A stretch of 64,000 nt of DNA from Aureimonas sp. OT7 (GCF_014844055.1 NZ_CP062167.1:1999501-2063500), one strand, 5' to 3'; shown: positions 17,782 to 26,418, counted from the stretch's first letter. The notes: generated by a model from the sequence alone, not told the origin. Made by a program: numbers and translations.

Positions 17782-18165
17782 ATGACGCGTAGTGCCACTG
17801 CCCTGAAACGTATTTTGCCCATACCGGCCGTGCCGACCGAGCCGCGTCCATCGCGGACACGTCCGGTCGACCTTGTCTTCCTGTCTCAGAAGACGGGGGG
17901 CGACCGACAGATCGAACGCGACGTGCTGGCGCTTCTGCGCTCGCAGGTTGCGTTGATCATCCAGCGTGCGCCGCACGCCACGCGTGACGAGGTGCGTCAG
18001 ATGGCCTGTGCGATCCGTGGAGCCGGCCGCCATGTCGGCGCATTCGCCGTTGCCGAAAGCGCGGCCGAACTGGCGCTTGCAGGCGACGACCGGTACGCTG
18101 GCGCCTACGCTGCATTCATGGACGATCTCGAGACGACGGCACGCTTCCTGAAATCTCTGGATTGA
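17782..18165 (+). CDS. HPt-like protein lacking the phospho-accepting histidine
   Basis: A 127-residue, mainly helical protein. Its central part (DEVRQMACAIRGAGRHVGAFAVAESAAELALA) follows the pattern of histidine phosphotransfer domains, in which the third helix normally reads A-H-x-L-K-G-x-A. At the His position this protein has Cys (MACAIRG), so it probably cannot carry a phosphoryl group in the usual way. The first 30 residues are Pro/Arg-rich and likely disordered. The ATG at 17782 has a good ribosome binding site, GAGGAAG. The fold assignment is tentative. Confidence 0.55.
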   Translation: MTRSATALKRILPIPAVPTEPRPSRTRPVDLVFLSQKTGGDRQIERDVLALLRSQVALIIQRAPHATRDEVRQMACAIRGAGRHVGAFAVAESAAELALAGDDRYAGAYAAFMDDLETTARFLKSLD

Positions 18166-18215
18166 GCCACCGTGCAAAGGCCGATTGACTCCGGCGTGAG
18201 CGCCGGTCCAAACCC

Positions 18216-18542
18216 ATGCCCATGACCGAGATCACCTTCGTTTCCCCTGACGGTACACGCTATCCCGTCGAGGCCGCCGACGGCGCAAGCGCCATGCAGG
18301 CGGCAATTCGCCACGACATCCCCGGCATCGATGCCGATTGCGGCGGCGCATGCGCCTGTGCGACGTGCCATGTTTATGTCGACGAGGCTTTCGTCGATTC
18401 CCTTCCGGGCCCGGAAGTCATGGAAGAGGATATGCTGGATTTCGCCTACGATGTCCGGCCCAACTCCAGGTTGTCGTGCCAGATCCGGATCGCACCTGAG
18501 CTCGCGGGGCTGGTGCTGCACGTTCCCACGCGCCAGGGTTGA
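18216..18542 (+). CDS. Adrenodoxin-type 2Fe-2S ferredoxin
   Basis: A 108-residue electron carrier. The four cluster ligands are C42, C48, C51 (pattern C-x5-C-x2-C in DCGGACACATC) and C88 (RLSCQI); C46 is an extra cysteine. The surroundings VYVDEAFVDSLPGPEVMEEDML and NSRLSCQIRI are typical of vertebrate-type bacterial ferredoxins (FdxB/FdxE/adrenodoxin branch) that serve P450s, oxygenases or Fe-S assembly. No redox partner lies next to it. Starts at 18216 and 18222 are both possible. Confidence 0.92.
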   Translation: MPMTEITFVSPDGTRYPVEAADGASAMQAAIRHDIPGIDADCGGACACATCHVYVDEAFVDSLPGPEVMEEDMLDFAYDVRPNSRLSCQIRIAPELAGLVLHVPTRQG

Positions 18543-18554
18543 GGCGCCGGGCCT

Positions 18555-19160
18555 TCAGTCCGACCCGGCGCGCAGGCGGTCGCGCAACTGCCGCTTCAGC
18601 CTGAAATCCATCTCGCGCGCCTCCTGCCGGTCGAAGGCCTGCTGTTCGCTTTCATGCTCGGCGAGGTAGCGCTGCGTCGTCGCCGCGACGGCGTCTTCGA
18701 GCTGCTTGCAGGTGCGCCGCGTACCGAGATTGCGCACGGCCATCTCCATGCGTTTGACATAGGTGACGGCGATCTCGGCATGGCGTTCTTCGTGGCGCTT
18801 CACGTCACGTTCCAGCGTCTCCCAGATCAGGACCGTGTCGGGATCCGGCTTTCGCGGTTTCTTCCAGCGTGGAAGGATCACCTCGACATCCAGCATGAAA
18901 CGGGCATCGCCCAGGCGGCAGCCGGTGTCCGTCGGCACATAGGCGACATGGCCGTCGAAGGTGACGGAGGTTGCCCCGGGGTGGCCGGCATCACCGCCGC
19001 CGGCCAGCGGCCCGTGGCGGGCCAGGGCGGCATCCAACTGCTCGAGCGTGCTGCCGGTGACGGTGAAATACGTGGTATGCACACGAATGTCGGCGGCGGT
19101 GGCGGGCAGGGCGCCGAAGGCAAGCGGCGCCGCTATCAGGAGTACGAATGCTGTCTTCAC
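18555..19160 (-). CDS. Secreted DUF922 family putative Zn-dependent protease
   Basis: A 201-residue protein with a cleavable signal peptide (residues 1-22, ending ALPATAA). The conserved middle VHTTYFTVTGSTLEQLDAAL and the motif RHEERHAE (HExxH-like) mark the DUF922 family, annotated as predicted secreted Zn-dependent proteases. Cys residues near CRLGD and CKQLE may form a disulfide. Translation starts at a GTG preceded by AGGAG. It converges with the ferredoxin gene, the two stops being 12 bases apart. Confidence 0.8.
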   Translation of the reverse strand: MKTAFVLLIAAPLAFGALPATAADIRVHTTYFTVTGSTLEQLDAALARHGPLAGGGDAGHPGATSVTFDGHVAYVPTDTGCRLGDARFMLDVEVILPRWKKPRKPDPDTVLIWETLERDVKRHEERHAEIAVTYVKRMEMAVRNLGTRRTCKQLEDAVAATTQRYLAEHESEQQAFDRQEAREMDFRLKRQLRDRLRAGSD

Positions 19161-19286
19161 GTATCGACTCCTGCCGTGGCTTGCTGCATCACGCGCAAAA
19201 GTTAGCGCATCGAACTCCGGTTACGAAGCGCCGGGGTCCAAATGGGCGATCAGATTGCCGGGATCGTTAATGGGGGGTGACGATAA

Positions 19287-20171
19287 ATGACGGTTCTGCC
19301 TCTGGAAAATCCTGTCTGGCATGTCGCGCATGGGCGCTCGCTCGACCTTTCGGGGCCCGCCCGCATCATGGGTATCCTCAATGTCACGCCGGACAGTTTT
19401 TCGGATGGCGGTCGTTTTGGCGGAAGCGTCGAGCGGGCGGTCGAGGCGGCATTGCAGATGGTGGAGCAGGGCGCGGACATCATCGACATCGGCGGGGAAT
19501 CCACCCGGCCGGGCGCAACGCCCGTGACGCCGGAGGAAGAGCAGGCGCGTATCCTGCCCGTCATAGAGGCGCTCGTCCGGGCCAGCGACTGTCTCGTCTC
19601 TGTCGATACCTACCGCGCGCAGACCGCCGAGCGGGCGGTCGCCGCCGGCGCCCACATCATCAACGACGTGTTCGGCGCCCAGAAGCAGCCGGATATCGCC
19701 CATGTCGCGGCCCGGACCGGCGCCGGCATGTGCCTGATGCATACGGGGCGCGAGCGGGAAAAGCTGCCCGACGTCATCGAAGACCAGTTCTTTTTCTACA
19801 ATCGCTCCATAGAGATCGTCACGGCCGCGGGGGTGGAGCGCAGCCGCCTGGTGTGGGACCCGGGTTTCGGCTTTGCCAAGGAGCGCGACGAGAACATGGC
19901 GCTGATGGCTCGCTTAAGCGAACTGGCGGCGCTGGGGCTTCCTCTGCTGGTGGGCACATCCCGCAAGCGTTTCGTGCGGGGCGCGATCGGCAGGGAGGAC
20001 CCGGAGGCCGACATCGCGACGGCGGCCACCAGCGTTCTCCTTCGTGAGCGGGGTGCGCGCATTTTCCGCGTCCATGCGGTGCAGGCAAACCGCGATGCGC
20101 TGCGCGTCGTCGACGCCGTCCTCGACGCTGTACGCGATGGCGACCTCGATGTCGGCGGGGCGGCGACATGA
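19287..20171 (+). CDS. folP: Dihydropteroate synthase
   Basis: Joins p-aminobenzoate with dihydropterin pyrophosphate in folate synthesis. The 294-residue protein has the signatures ILNVTPDSFSDGG, GADIIDIGGESTRPGA, VSVDTYRA, HIINDVFGAQ and the C-terminal phosphate-binding segment GTSRKRFVR. A purine-rich ribosome binding site (GGGGGGTGA) precedes the ATG. The end overlaps folK by 4 bases. In many relatives folB lies between the two; it is missing here. Confidence 0.96.
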   Translation: MTVLPLENPVWHVAHGRSLDLSGPARIMGILNVTPDSFSDGGRFGGSVERAVEAALQMVEQGADIIDIGGESTRPGATPVTPEEEQARILPVIEALVRASDCLVSVDTYRAQTAERAVAAGAHIINDVFGAQKQPDIAHVAARTGAGMCLMHTGREREKLPDVIEDQFFFYNRSIEIVTAAGVERSRLVWDPGFGFAKERDENMALMARLSELAALGLPLLVGTSRKRFVRGAIGREDPEADIATAATSVLLRERGARIFRVHAVQANRDALRVVDAVLDAVRDGDLDVGGAAT

Positions 20172-20671
20172 CCCGGGCTCAGATCGGCCTTGGCGGCAAT
20201 ATGGGCGACCCGGCCGCGACGATGGCGGAGGCGCTTCGGCTGCTCGACGATACGATGGGCGTCAGCGTCACAAAGGCATCGCGCCTCTACCGCACGCCCC
20301 CATGGGGCAAGCTAGACCAGCCGGAATTTATGAATGCCTGTGCAGAGTTGGAAGTAACTCTTGAACCACAATCTTTGCTTGATCTGGCATTGCGGCTGGA
20401 GGCGCGGCTGAAGCGTGTGCGCGTGGAGCGATGGGGACCGCGCACGATCGATATCGATGTGCTGGCCTATGGGCAGTCCAGCATCCAGACACCCACATTG
20501 ACGTTGCCGCATCCGCGCATCCGCGAGCGCGCCTTCGTCCTGATGCCGCTGGCTGAACTGGCCCCGGACCTGACGATCGAGGGCCAGACCGTCCGCCATT
20601 GGCTGGCGCAACTGGATGTGTCGGGGATCGAGCCCGTCAGCGAGGACGGGGAGTGGTGGCACCGCCTCTAG
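20168..20671 (+). CDS. folK: 2-amino-4-hydroxy-6-hydroxymethyldihydropteridine pyrophosphokinase
   Basis: Pyrophosphorylates the pterin precursor just before the FolP step. The 167-residue protein shows GLGGNMGDPAATM at the start (replacing the GSNLGD of other members), RLYRTPPWG, FMNACAEL, and the ATP/metal-binding block RWGPRTIDIDVLAYG followed by LPHPRIRERAFVLMPLAELAPD. The start codon overlaps the folP stop (ATGA), so expression is coupled. The gene ends the two-gene operon. Confidence 0.96.
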   Translation: MTRAQIGLGGNMGDPAATMAEALRLLDDTMGVSVTKASRLYRTPPWGKLDQPEFMNACAELEVTLEPQSLLDLALRLEARLKRVRVERWGPRTIDIDVLAYGQSSIQTPTLTLPHPRIRERAFVLMPLAELAPDLTIEGQTVRHWLAQLDVSGIEPVSEDGEWWHRL

Positions 20672-20726
20672 CGGCGCCACGCCGTTGCCGGTGCGGGGCC
20701 CGGCCGATATTGCGCCGCTGGCTTGC

Positions 20727-21257
20727 TCAGTCCTGGAGAGCGGTCTGGCGCACGGCGCCGTCGCGTTTCAGCACCATGCCGATGACGGGGACGAGCTCGC
20801 CGTCGACCTTGACCGAGATCGTCACGTTCAGCGCGTCGCCATCGTCCAGCCGGGCGACCATCGCGCCGTTCAACTGCTTGCGGTCCAGGCCGAAGACCAT
20901 CCGGTCGCCTTCGACGACGCCCGACACGATATCGAGGCCGGTCCCCTTGGCGCCGTCCAGGAACGCGCCCTTGTAGGTGCGACCGTCATGCGTGACGCGG
21001 GCCGACATTTTCTGCGAGAACAGGCCGACGCGGCAGCTACCGTCGAGCTGCATCGCGGACGGTGCCTTTTCGGTGCCGCCCGCAAGATCGCAGGTGAACC
21101 GCGTGCCCTTGTACTTGCCCGCAACGATCTCGCCCGGGCCGACCCACCGCCCTCCGATCGTTTCCATGAAACCCTTCGAAGAGCCGGCAGAGGCGCTGCC
21201 CATGCCCGCCGTCAATGCAACGGCAAGAGAAACCCCGGCGATGACGGTGCGGAACAT
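20727..21257 (-). CDS. Exported hypothetical protein
   Basis: A 176-residue protein with a clear signal peptide (MFRTVIAGVSLAVALTAGMG, cleavage after ASA). The mature part is beta-rich, with GGRWVGPGEIVAGKYKGTRF and two Cys residues, and resembles the periplasmic lipocalin-like hypothetical proteins common in Rhizobiales. I cannot assign a function. The ATG at 21257 is chosen because GAGGG lies seven bases upstream; an ATG six codons earlier lacks one. A 14-base palindrome (21301-21314) lies in its upstream region. Confidence 0.7.
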   Translation of the reverse strand: MFRTVIAGVSLAVALTAGMGSASAGSSKGFMETIGGRWVGPGEIVAGKYKGTRFTCDLAGGTEKAPSAMQLDGSCRVGLFSQKMSARVTHDGRTYKGAFLDGAKGTGLDIVSGVVEGDRMVFGLDRKQLNGAMVARLDDGDALNVTISVKVDGELVPVIGMVLKRDGAVRQTALQD

Positions 21258-21300
21258 GGTGAACCCTCGATGCAAGTTATCTTCGGTGATAATCTCCGTT

Positions 21301-21314
21301 AAGGGTTAACCCTT
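21301..21314. promoter_or_regulatory. 14-base perfect palindrome upstream of exported protein gene
   Basis: AAGGGTTAACCCTT is perfectly self-complementary and covers the stop of the ycjF-like gene. With the adjoining TTAACGG on the minus strand it gives two TTAAC units, loosely like CtrA half-sites. It sits about 45 bases before the start of the exported protein gene and might be an operator. No direct evidence. Confidence 0.3.
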
Positions 21315-22367
21315 CCTTTCCGGCGCGGTGTCCGTCGATGCGGCAAGCGCGCGCAGGATTGCGCCGACGCCCGGGCGCTCCACGCTCATGAAGGGCATCG
21401 GGCGGCAGATATCCATGGCCGACAGACCAACCCGCGCGGTCAGGAGGCCGTTGACCACGCCTTCGCCCAGCTTGGCGGACAGCCTCTGGGCAAGGCCCTG
21501 GCCCAGAACCTGCTGCACCAGACCGTCGCCCAGGGCGATGGTGCCGGTGACCGCCAGATGCGCAAGCACATCACGGGTCAGCCGGATCAGGCCCAGCGTG
21601 CCGGGCCGCGCGCCATAGAGCTCGGACATGCGCCGGATGAGGCGAACGGTCTCGAAGAAGACGAAGGCAAGGTCGACGATGGCGCGCGGGCTGACCGCGG
21701 TAACGACGGAGACGCGCTTCGCCGAAGCCAGAAGCAGCGCGCGGGCGCGGGCATCCAGGGGGGCCAGCAACTCACGCTCGGCCAGTGCGATCCTGTCGCG
21801 CCCGTCTATGATCTCGTCCTTCCACCCTGCCAGCCGCTGCCGGCCGGCATAGGTATCGGCATGGGCGCCGAGCATGGCGGTGAGCCGCTCCGTGACCTTG
21901 ATCGCCGCGGCCTCGTCATTGTCGTCGAATGCCTTTTGCGCATCGCGGCGCTCGCGCTCCACAAGGCGCAAGCGCGATATGGCATGAAGCTCTCGAATGG
22001 CGACCCCGACCGCACCGAGCACCAGGAGGGCGGAGGCTCCGGCCGCCACGTATCCGAGCCATTCGGCCCTTGCGAAAAAGTCGCGGATCAGGCTGTCCAG
22101 CGCCAGCCCGGTGGCCAGCGATACGACCAGACCAAGCCCCGCCATGAACACCTTGCCGAAGGTCAGACGCCGGCGCCGCGGCCGCATGACGGCCGGCGCC
22201 GCGTCCAGTGCGTCCAGCGCTTCCTGCTCCAGCGCCTCGTCGGGCTCGATGGTTACCGAAGCAAGGTCACGGAAACCGCGCGGGCTGCGCCCGGCCGCCT
22301 CCACGACGGGCTGCGGCGGTGCCGGGTGCGCGAAACTACGCGGGTTGCGGGGGTGATCTTCGCTCAT
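21306..22367 (-). CDS. ycjF: YcjF family membrane protein (DUF697)
   Basis: A 353-residue inner-membrane protein of the YcjF/TIGR01620 family, the constant partner of YcjX. Two membrane segments lie at about residues 70-90 and 100-122; the C-terminal half (LDARARALLLASAKRVSVVTAVSPRAIVDLAFV and GTLGLIRLTRDVLAHLAVTG) is the DUF697 region. The N-terminal 60 residues are Pro/Arg-rich. Its ATG overlaps the end of the ycjX-like gene by 4 bases. The physiological role is unknown; in enterobacteria the pair belongs to stress regulons. Confidence 0.88.
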   Translation of the reverse strand: MSEDHPRNPRSFAHPAPPQPVVEAAGRSPRGFRDLASVTIEPDEALEQEALDALDAAPAVMRPRRRRLTFGKVFMAGLGLVVSLATGLALDSLIRDFFARAEWLGYVAAGASALLVLGAVGVAIRELHAISRLRLVERERRDAQKAFDDNDEAAAIKVTERLTAMLGAHADTYAGRQRLAGWKDEIIDGRDRIALAERELLAPLDARARALLLASAKRVSVVTAVSPRAIVDLAFVFFETVRLIRRMSELYGARPGTLGLIRLTRDVLAHLAVTGTIALGDGLVQQVLGQGLAQRLSAKLGEGVVNGLLTARVGLSAMDICRPMPFMSVERPGVGAILRALAASTDTAPERKG

Positions 22368-23812
22368 GCGAGGCGATCTCCGATCAGGAACTGCATTGCG
22401 CGGTCCAGCCTGATATGCGGCAGCGACAGGGTCAGGCCCGTGTCGTCGCGTTCCAGCCGGGGCGGCCGAAAGCGCACGAAGTTCAGCGGATCGGCCCTGC
22501 CGCCCGGATCGAACAAGCGGTTGGGGTCGCGCGGGAGATCGCCCGGAAAAATCGCCGTTTCCGTTTCGCCGTCGAAGGTTTCGCCGCCGATCCTCTCGCC
22601 GGCCAGGGGCGTGCCCACGATGACCGGCAGGCGCTCGCCGCCATCCTCGACGGTCGCTTCACGCGTGGCGCGCACGGCGGCCATGGCGACGACCTCCGAC
22701 TCCGCGCCCGAAAAGCGGGCGCGCTCCACCGCCGAGGCGACGATACGGCGCACGATGGCTTCCAGCCGCTTGTGACTTTCGCGGTGCAGATGGTCGGCCT
22801 TGGTGGCGGCAACCAGAAGCCTGTCTATCCGCCGGGTCAGGAGCCCGCCCAGCCAGCTTGCCCGTCCCGGCCGGAAGCAGGAGAGGATGTCCGCCAGCGC
22901 CGTTTCGAGATCCTGTACGGCTTCCGGGCCGGCGTTGATGGCCTGCAGGGCGTCGATCAGGATGATCTGCCGGTCCAGCCGGGCGAAATGATCGCGGAAG
23001 AAGGGTTTCACCACGACGCTCTTGTAGGCTTCGTAGCGGCGCGCATGGACGGCGGCAAAGCTGTTCCTGGGCGCGGAGGCGCCGTTGGCCGGCAGCACGA
23101 GCGGCGCGAATGTCAGCGCCGGAGACCCCTCCAGATCGCCCGGCATCAGGAAGCGGCCGGGCGGCAGCGTCGACAGGGCAGTGCCGTCCTCTCGGCAGCG
23201 GCGCAGATACTCGGTGAAGGCCATGCTCAGCCGCTGGCTTTCCATCTCCTCGGCCGGCGCCATCGGATCGAGCGCATCGACAAGCGCAAGGAAGGGCGCA
23301 GCCATCCCGGCCCGCGACGGGAGGCGCGCGCGGGCCAGGGACTCGGCCGAGAAGGTGGCGAAATCCTTGTCGAGCAAAGGCAGGTCGAGAAGCCATTCGC
23401 CGGGGTAGTCGACGATGTCGAGCGAAAGCTTGCCGGCCGAGAAGAAGCGCGACCAACCCGATGCCGACTGATACTCGATCGTCAGCCGCAATTCGGAAAT
23501 GGCCCGGGTGGATTGTGGCCAAAGCCGCTCCTCCACCATCGTGCGTACATGGTCCTCGTACTGGAAACGAGGCACGGCATCGTCCGGCTGCTCCTCCAGG
23601 TAGGTGCGACCGATGCGTCCTTCCGCCTGCGCCGAGAAGACAGGCAGGCGGCCGCCATGCAGCAAATTGTGCACCAAAGCGGTGATGAAGACCGTCTTGC
23701 CGGCACGCGACAGCCCCGCAACCCCCAGCCGCAGCGTCGGGTGGAACAGTTCGGTTGCCCGGTCCGTCAGATTGTCGATGGCGTAAAGCGCCTCATCCAT
23801 CAGGTTGGGCAT
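22364..23812 (-). CDS. ycjX: YcjX family GTPase-like protein (DUF463)
   Basis: A 482-residue P-loop protein. The Walker A is GLSRAGKTVFITAL (about residues 32-45), a switch-like DYPGEWLLDLPLLD follows, and LVAATKADHLHRESHKRLE contains the TKAD guanine-specificity motif. Family members bind and hydrolyse GTP, and the operon with ycjF is conserved across Proteobacteria. The strong motif match makes the family certain; the cellular function is not established. Confidence 0.93.
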   Translation of the reverse strand: MPNLMDEALYAIDNLTDRATELFHPTLRLGVAGLSRAGKTVFITALVHNLLHGGRLPVFSAQAEGRIGRTYLEEQPDDAVPRFQYEDHVRTMVEERLWPQSTRAISELRLTIEYQSASGWSRFFSAGKLSLDIVDYPGEWLLDLPLLDKDFATFSAESLARARLPSRAGMAAPFLALVDALDPMAPAEEMESQRLSMAFTEYLRRCREDGTALSTLPPGRFLMPGDLEGSPALTFAPLVLPANGASAPRNSFAAVHARRYEAYKSVVVKPFFRDHFARLDRQIILIDALQAINAGPEAVQDLETALADILSCFRPGRASWLGGLLTRRIDRLLVAATKADHLHRESHKRLEAIVRRIVASAVERARFSGAESEVVAMAAVRATREATVEDGGERLPVIVGTPLAGERIGGETFDGETETAIFPGDLPRDPNRLFDPGGRADPLNFVRFRPPRLERDDTGLTLSLPHIRLDRAMQFLIGDRLA

Positions 23813-23874
23813 CGGACCTCGAATGGCGGTGAAAATTCATCTGGGGCTCAAAGATAGGTATTCCGGGCGCCCTG

Positions 23875-24387
23875 TCACGGACGCGGCGGCATCAACAGCG
23901 ACGAAAGCCGCCCCGAACCGGCTGCGAACGCCTCGCGTCCCATGGCGACATCGATGCCGGCAAACCCGCCCGTGGCCAGGCCGCGAGCCTGCAACTCCGC
24001 ATTGCTGCCGGCGTTGCGGCAGAGCGCGAAGATGAACTCTTCCATGCCGGGATTGTGGCCGACGATCAGGCTGCCATCGGGTGCGCCACCGCGCAGCAGA
24101 TCGAAATACGCTTCACTCGGCGCTTCGTACAGCGTGGGAGAGACGACGATTCGGGGATCATCCGCAGCGACGCCGATCAAGGCCGCCGTTTCCATCGTGC
24201 GCACCGATGGCGATACGAAAACTGTGGAAAATCGGATCGCCTGACTGATTATTTTTGAGGCTATTTGCCGGGCCTGAGCCTGTCCGCGGGCATCCAGCGG
24301 CCTGTCGAAATCGCGCTGGCCCGGAAGTGGCCTTGCCGCGTGAAAGTGTCTGAGACAATAAAGGCGTAGGGATGGATTGGTCGACAT
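23875..24387 (-). CDS. SixA-like histidine phosphatase
   Basis: A 170-residue protein of the histidine phosphatase superfamily, small SixA branch. The catalytic motif near the N-terminus reads LYCLRHFHAAR (RH present), followed by FDRPLDARGQAQA, SPSVRTMETA (second conserved Arg) and SLIVGHNPGMEEF, containing the second catalytic His. SixA enzymes remove phosphate from phosphohistidine on HPt or PTS proteins. No partner is encoded alongside. It lies 62 bases downstream of ycjX in the opposite direction from dksA. Confidence 0.88.
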   Translation of the reverse strand: MSTNPSLRLYCLRHFHAARPLPGQRDFDRPLDARGQAQARQIASKIISQAIRFSTVFVSPSVRTMETAALIGVAADDPRIVVSPTLYEAPSEAYFDLLRGGAPDGSLIVGHNPGMEEFIFALCRNAGSNAELQARGLATGGFAGIDVAMGREAFAAGSGRLSSLLMPPRP

Positions 24388-24588
24388 GACGCCATCATGC
24401 CATTTTTCGAGGGCGCGGCAATCCGCCTGTCTGCCCCATGGTCACCTGCATCTCCCAGATTAGAAAAAGACCAGTGTTTGCCTGTATTTATGGCAGAGAC
24501 TTGAGTTGGACATGCAACCTATTTGCACCTTGTAGGCACCGGTTTCCAAAGTTATAAGCAGCGCCTCGACGGTTAGAGAGGAAGCGAG

Positions 24589-25005
24589 ATGAGCGAAACT
24601 CTGCAAATCGGAGGCGATCTTCGGGAGGAGGAGCCTTTCATGAACGACCGTCAGCGGGATTATTTCCGGAAGAAGCTACTCGCCTGGAAGAGCGAGATTC
24701 TCCGCGAATCCCGTGAAACGCTCGAAGCGCTCGCAACCGAAAACCCGAACCTCGCCGATGCTGCCGACAGGGCCTCCTCGGAAACGGACAGGGCAATCGA
24801 ATTGCGCGCGCGCGACCGCCAGAGAAAGTTGATCGCCAAGATCGACGCGGCTCTGCAGCGGATCGAAGACGGCACTTACGGCTATTGCGAAGAAACGGGA
24901 GAGCCCATCAGCCTCAAGAGGCTGGACGCTCGTCCCATCGCGACGCTGTCGCTGGAGGCACAGGAGCGCCACGAACGGCGCGAGAAAGTGTACAGGGACG
25001 AATAG
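24589..25005 (+). CDS. dksA: RNA polymerase-binding transcription factor DksA (single-cysteine type)
   Basis: A 138-residue DksA: a coiled coil (residues about 20-95, with ADAADRASSETDRAIELRAR holding the acidic tip) and a globular end. The zinc finger that has four cysteines in E. coli keeps only one (YGYCEETGEPI and ATLSLEAQ), so it probably does not bind zinc. This form is common in Rhizobiales. With ppGpp it resets transcription under starvation by binding the RNA polymerase secondary channel. The start is supported by AGAGAGGAAG a few bases upstream. A terminator hairpin follows. Confidence 0.93.
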   Translation: MSETLQIGGDLREEEPFMNDRQRDYFRKKLLAWKSEILRESRETLEALATENPNLADAADRASSETDRAIELRARDRQRKLIAKIDAALQRIEDGTYGYCEETGEPISLKRLDARPIATLSLEAQERHERREKVYRDE

Positions 25006-25038
25006 CCAGGTCCGCATATCCCGAACATGAAACGCAAA

Positions 25039-25065
25039 GGGGCCGGCAATGCCGGCCCCTTCGTC
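25039..25065 (+). terminator. Terminator downstream of dksA
   Basis: A stem GGGGCCGGC/GCCGGCCCC with a 3-base loop AAT starts 33 bases after the dksA stop. The following tract (TTCGTCGTGT) is only partly T-rich. It lies between convergent genes. Confidence 0.7.
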
Positions 25066-25095
25066 GTGTCGGGGTGTCCGAGCGGGCCGAAACCG

Positions 25096-26418
25096 TCAGC
25101 GCTTCTCGGGCGGGTCGAGGGTAAAGTCGCGCAGGAGCGCGTCCATTTCTTCTTCCAGGCTCATCATTGCCGGCCTGTCCTGAGCGGGCTTTGTCGCGGG
25201 CTCCGGCCGGGCGACAGGCTCGCCAGGCTCGGACGGCTCGTCCGCGACGGGCGAAGCGGGGGGCGTATCGACCTTTTCCTTCGACAGTTCGGCCATGAGC
25301 AACTGGTCGATATCGCCATCGGCCGCGGTATCGTCTTTGGCGGGTTCGACCGCCACCGGCTTCGTCTCCGGAGCGGCGGCCTTGGTTGCCGCCGCCGCGG
25401 ATGCGGCGCCCGCCGTAGCGCCCAGCGGCGGGAAGGGGGCTGCCTTGTCACTGCGATGCGTCTGGACGCTGGTGGCGAAGCTCTTGACCTGCAATGGCCC
25501 CAGGGAGCCCTCGGCCTTCGCAGCCGGTGCCGGTGCCGGTGCAGGTTTCGTTGCAGGCTGGGCGACGGGCCCGGCCGGCGATGCGGGCGACTCCGGCTTT
25601 GCCGCGCCGGCCTGGGACCCGGATGGGCGGCCGGGAAGCGGCGAAGCGCCGCCGTTCCGCACGGTGGAAACCTCGGTCGCCGCCGGCGATCCGGATGCGA
25701 CGGTGACAGCCGGTGACGGCTGCTGGGCGCGAGGGCCTTCGGCCGCTTCGATCGGGTACGCGGCAGGGCGCTGCGGCAGGGTGGGCGTCGCCATCGAGCG
25801 TGGCTGCGCGGGCTGTGCCGGCTGTGGGCGCGGCGCCGGGGGCTGCTGCGGCCGGGACGGCGCAAGGGAGGGCTCGGTCCGGCGCGGCGGCAGGGGGCTG
25901 GAGACTTCCGGCGCGGCAGGACGTGCCTGGGCGGGCGACGGCGCAGTTGCCTGAGCGGGCGAATGTGCCGGCGAATGTGCGGGCGCCGGGCGCGGCTCGC
26001 TGCGTACGGGTTGCGGCGGCTCGACGGGCCGCGCGGCCGGAGCTACGGGCGTCGCCTCGGGGCGTGGCGGCTGTGGGGTGTCCGTGAAGCTCGGCTCGAC
26101 GCGCCGGGTGCGCACCGGAATGCGGCTTATGCCGGCCTCGACCACAAGGTCGTTCTGGCCGCCGATCAGCACCAGATGTTCGACCTCGTCCCGGCGGAGC
26201 AGCACGAGCTGGCGCTTCTGGTCCACCGGCACGATGTCGAGGACCGCGACGCGCGGCGCGGCGCTGCGGCCTGCGCCCAGACGGCCTCCGGATGTAAGGC
26301 CGCGCACTATGGCGAGCAGAACATAGCCGAGGATCACAAGCACGGCGATGACGATGATGGCGATCACCACCGTGGCGATGCCTTCACCGCCGAGAGCGTT
26401 TACGAGTCGCTCGTACAT
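25096..26418 (-). CDS. FliO-like single-span membrane protein with long Pro-rich tail
   Basis: A 440-residue protein. Residues about 15-40 form a membrane segment (IATVVIAIIVIAVLVILGYV). Residues about 50-110 match FliO-type flagellar biosynthesis proteins (RVAVLDIVPVDQKRQLVLLR and EHLVLIGGQNDLVVE). From residue 120 on the chain is Pro/Ala/Glu-rich and disordered, and the end ALLRDFTLDP may be a short binding motif. No other flagellar gene is in the window, so a flagellar role is not certain. The ATG at 26418 starts just before the membrane segment; the longer open frame upstream overlaps cckA promoter DNA and is not believed. Confidence 0.75.
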   Translation of the reverse strand: MYERLVNALGGEGIATVVIAIIVIAVLVILGYVLLAIVRGLTSGGRLGAGRSAAPRVAVLDIVPVDQKRQLVLLRRDEVEHLVLIGGQNDLVVEAGISRIPVRTRRVEPSFTDTPQPPRPEATPVAPAARPVEPPQPVRSEPRPAPAHSPAHSPAQATAPSPAQARPAAPEVSSPLPPRRTEPSLAPSRPQQPPAPRPQPAQPAQPRSMATPTLPQRPAAYPIEAAEGPRAQQPSPAVTVASGSPAATEVSTVRNGGASPLPGRPSGSQAGAAKPESPASPAGPVAQPATKPAPAPAPAAKAEGSLGPLQVKSFATSVQTHRSDKAAPFPPLGATAGAASAAAATKAAAPETKPVAVEPAKDDTAADGDIDQLLMAELSKEKVDTPPASPVADEPSEPGEPVARPEPATKPAQDRPAMMSLEEEMDALLRDFTLDPPEKR

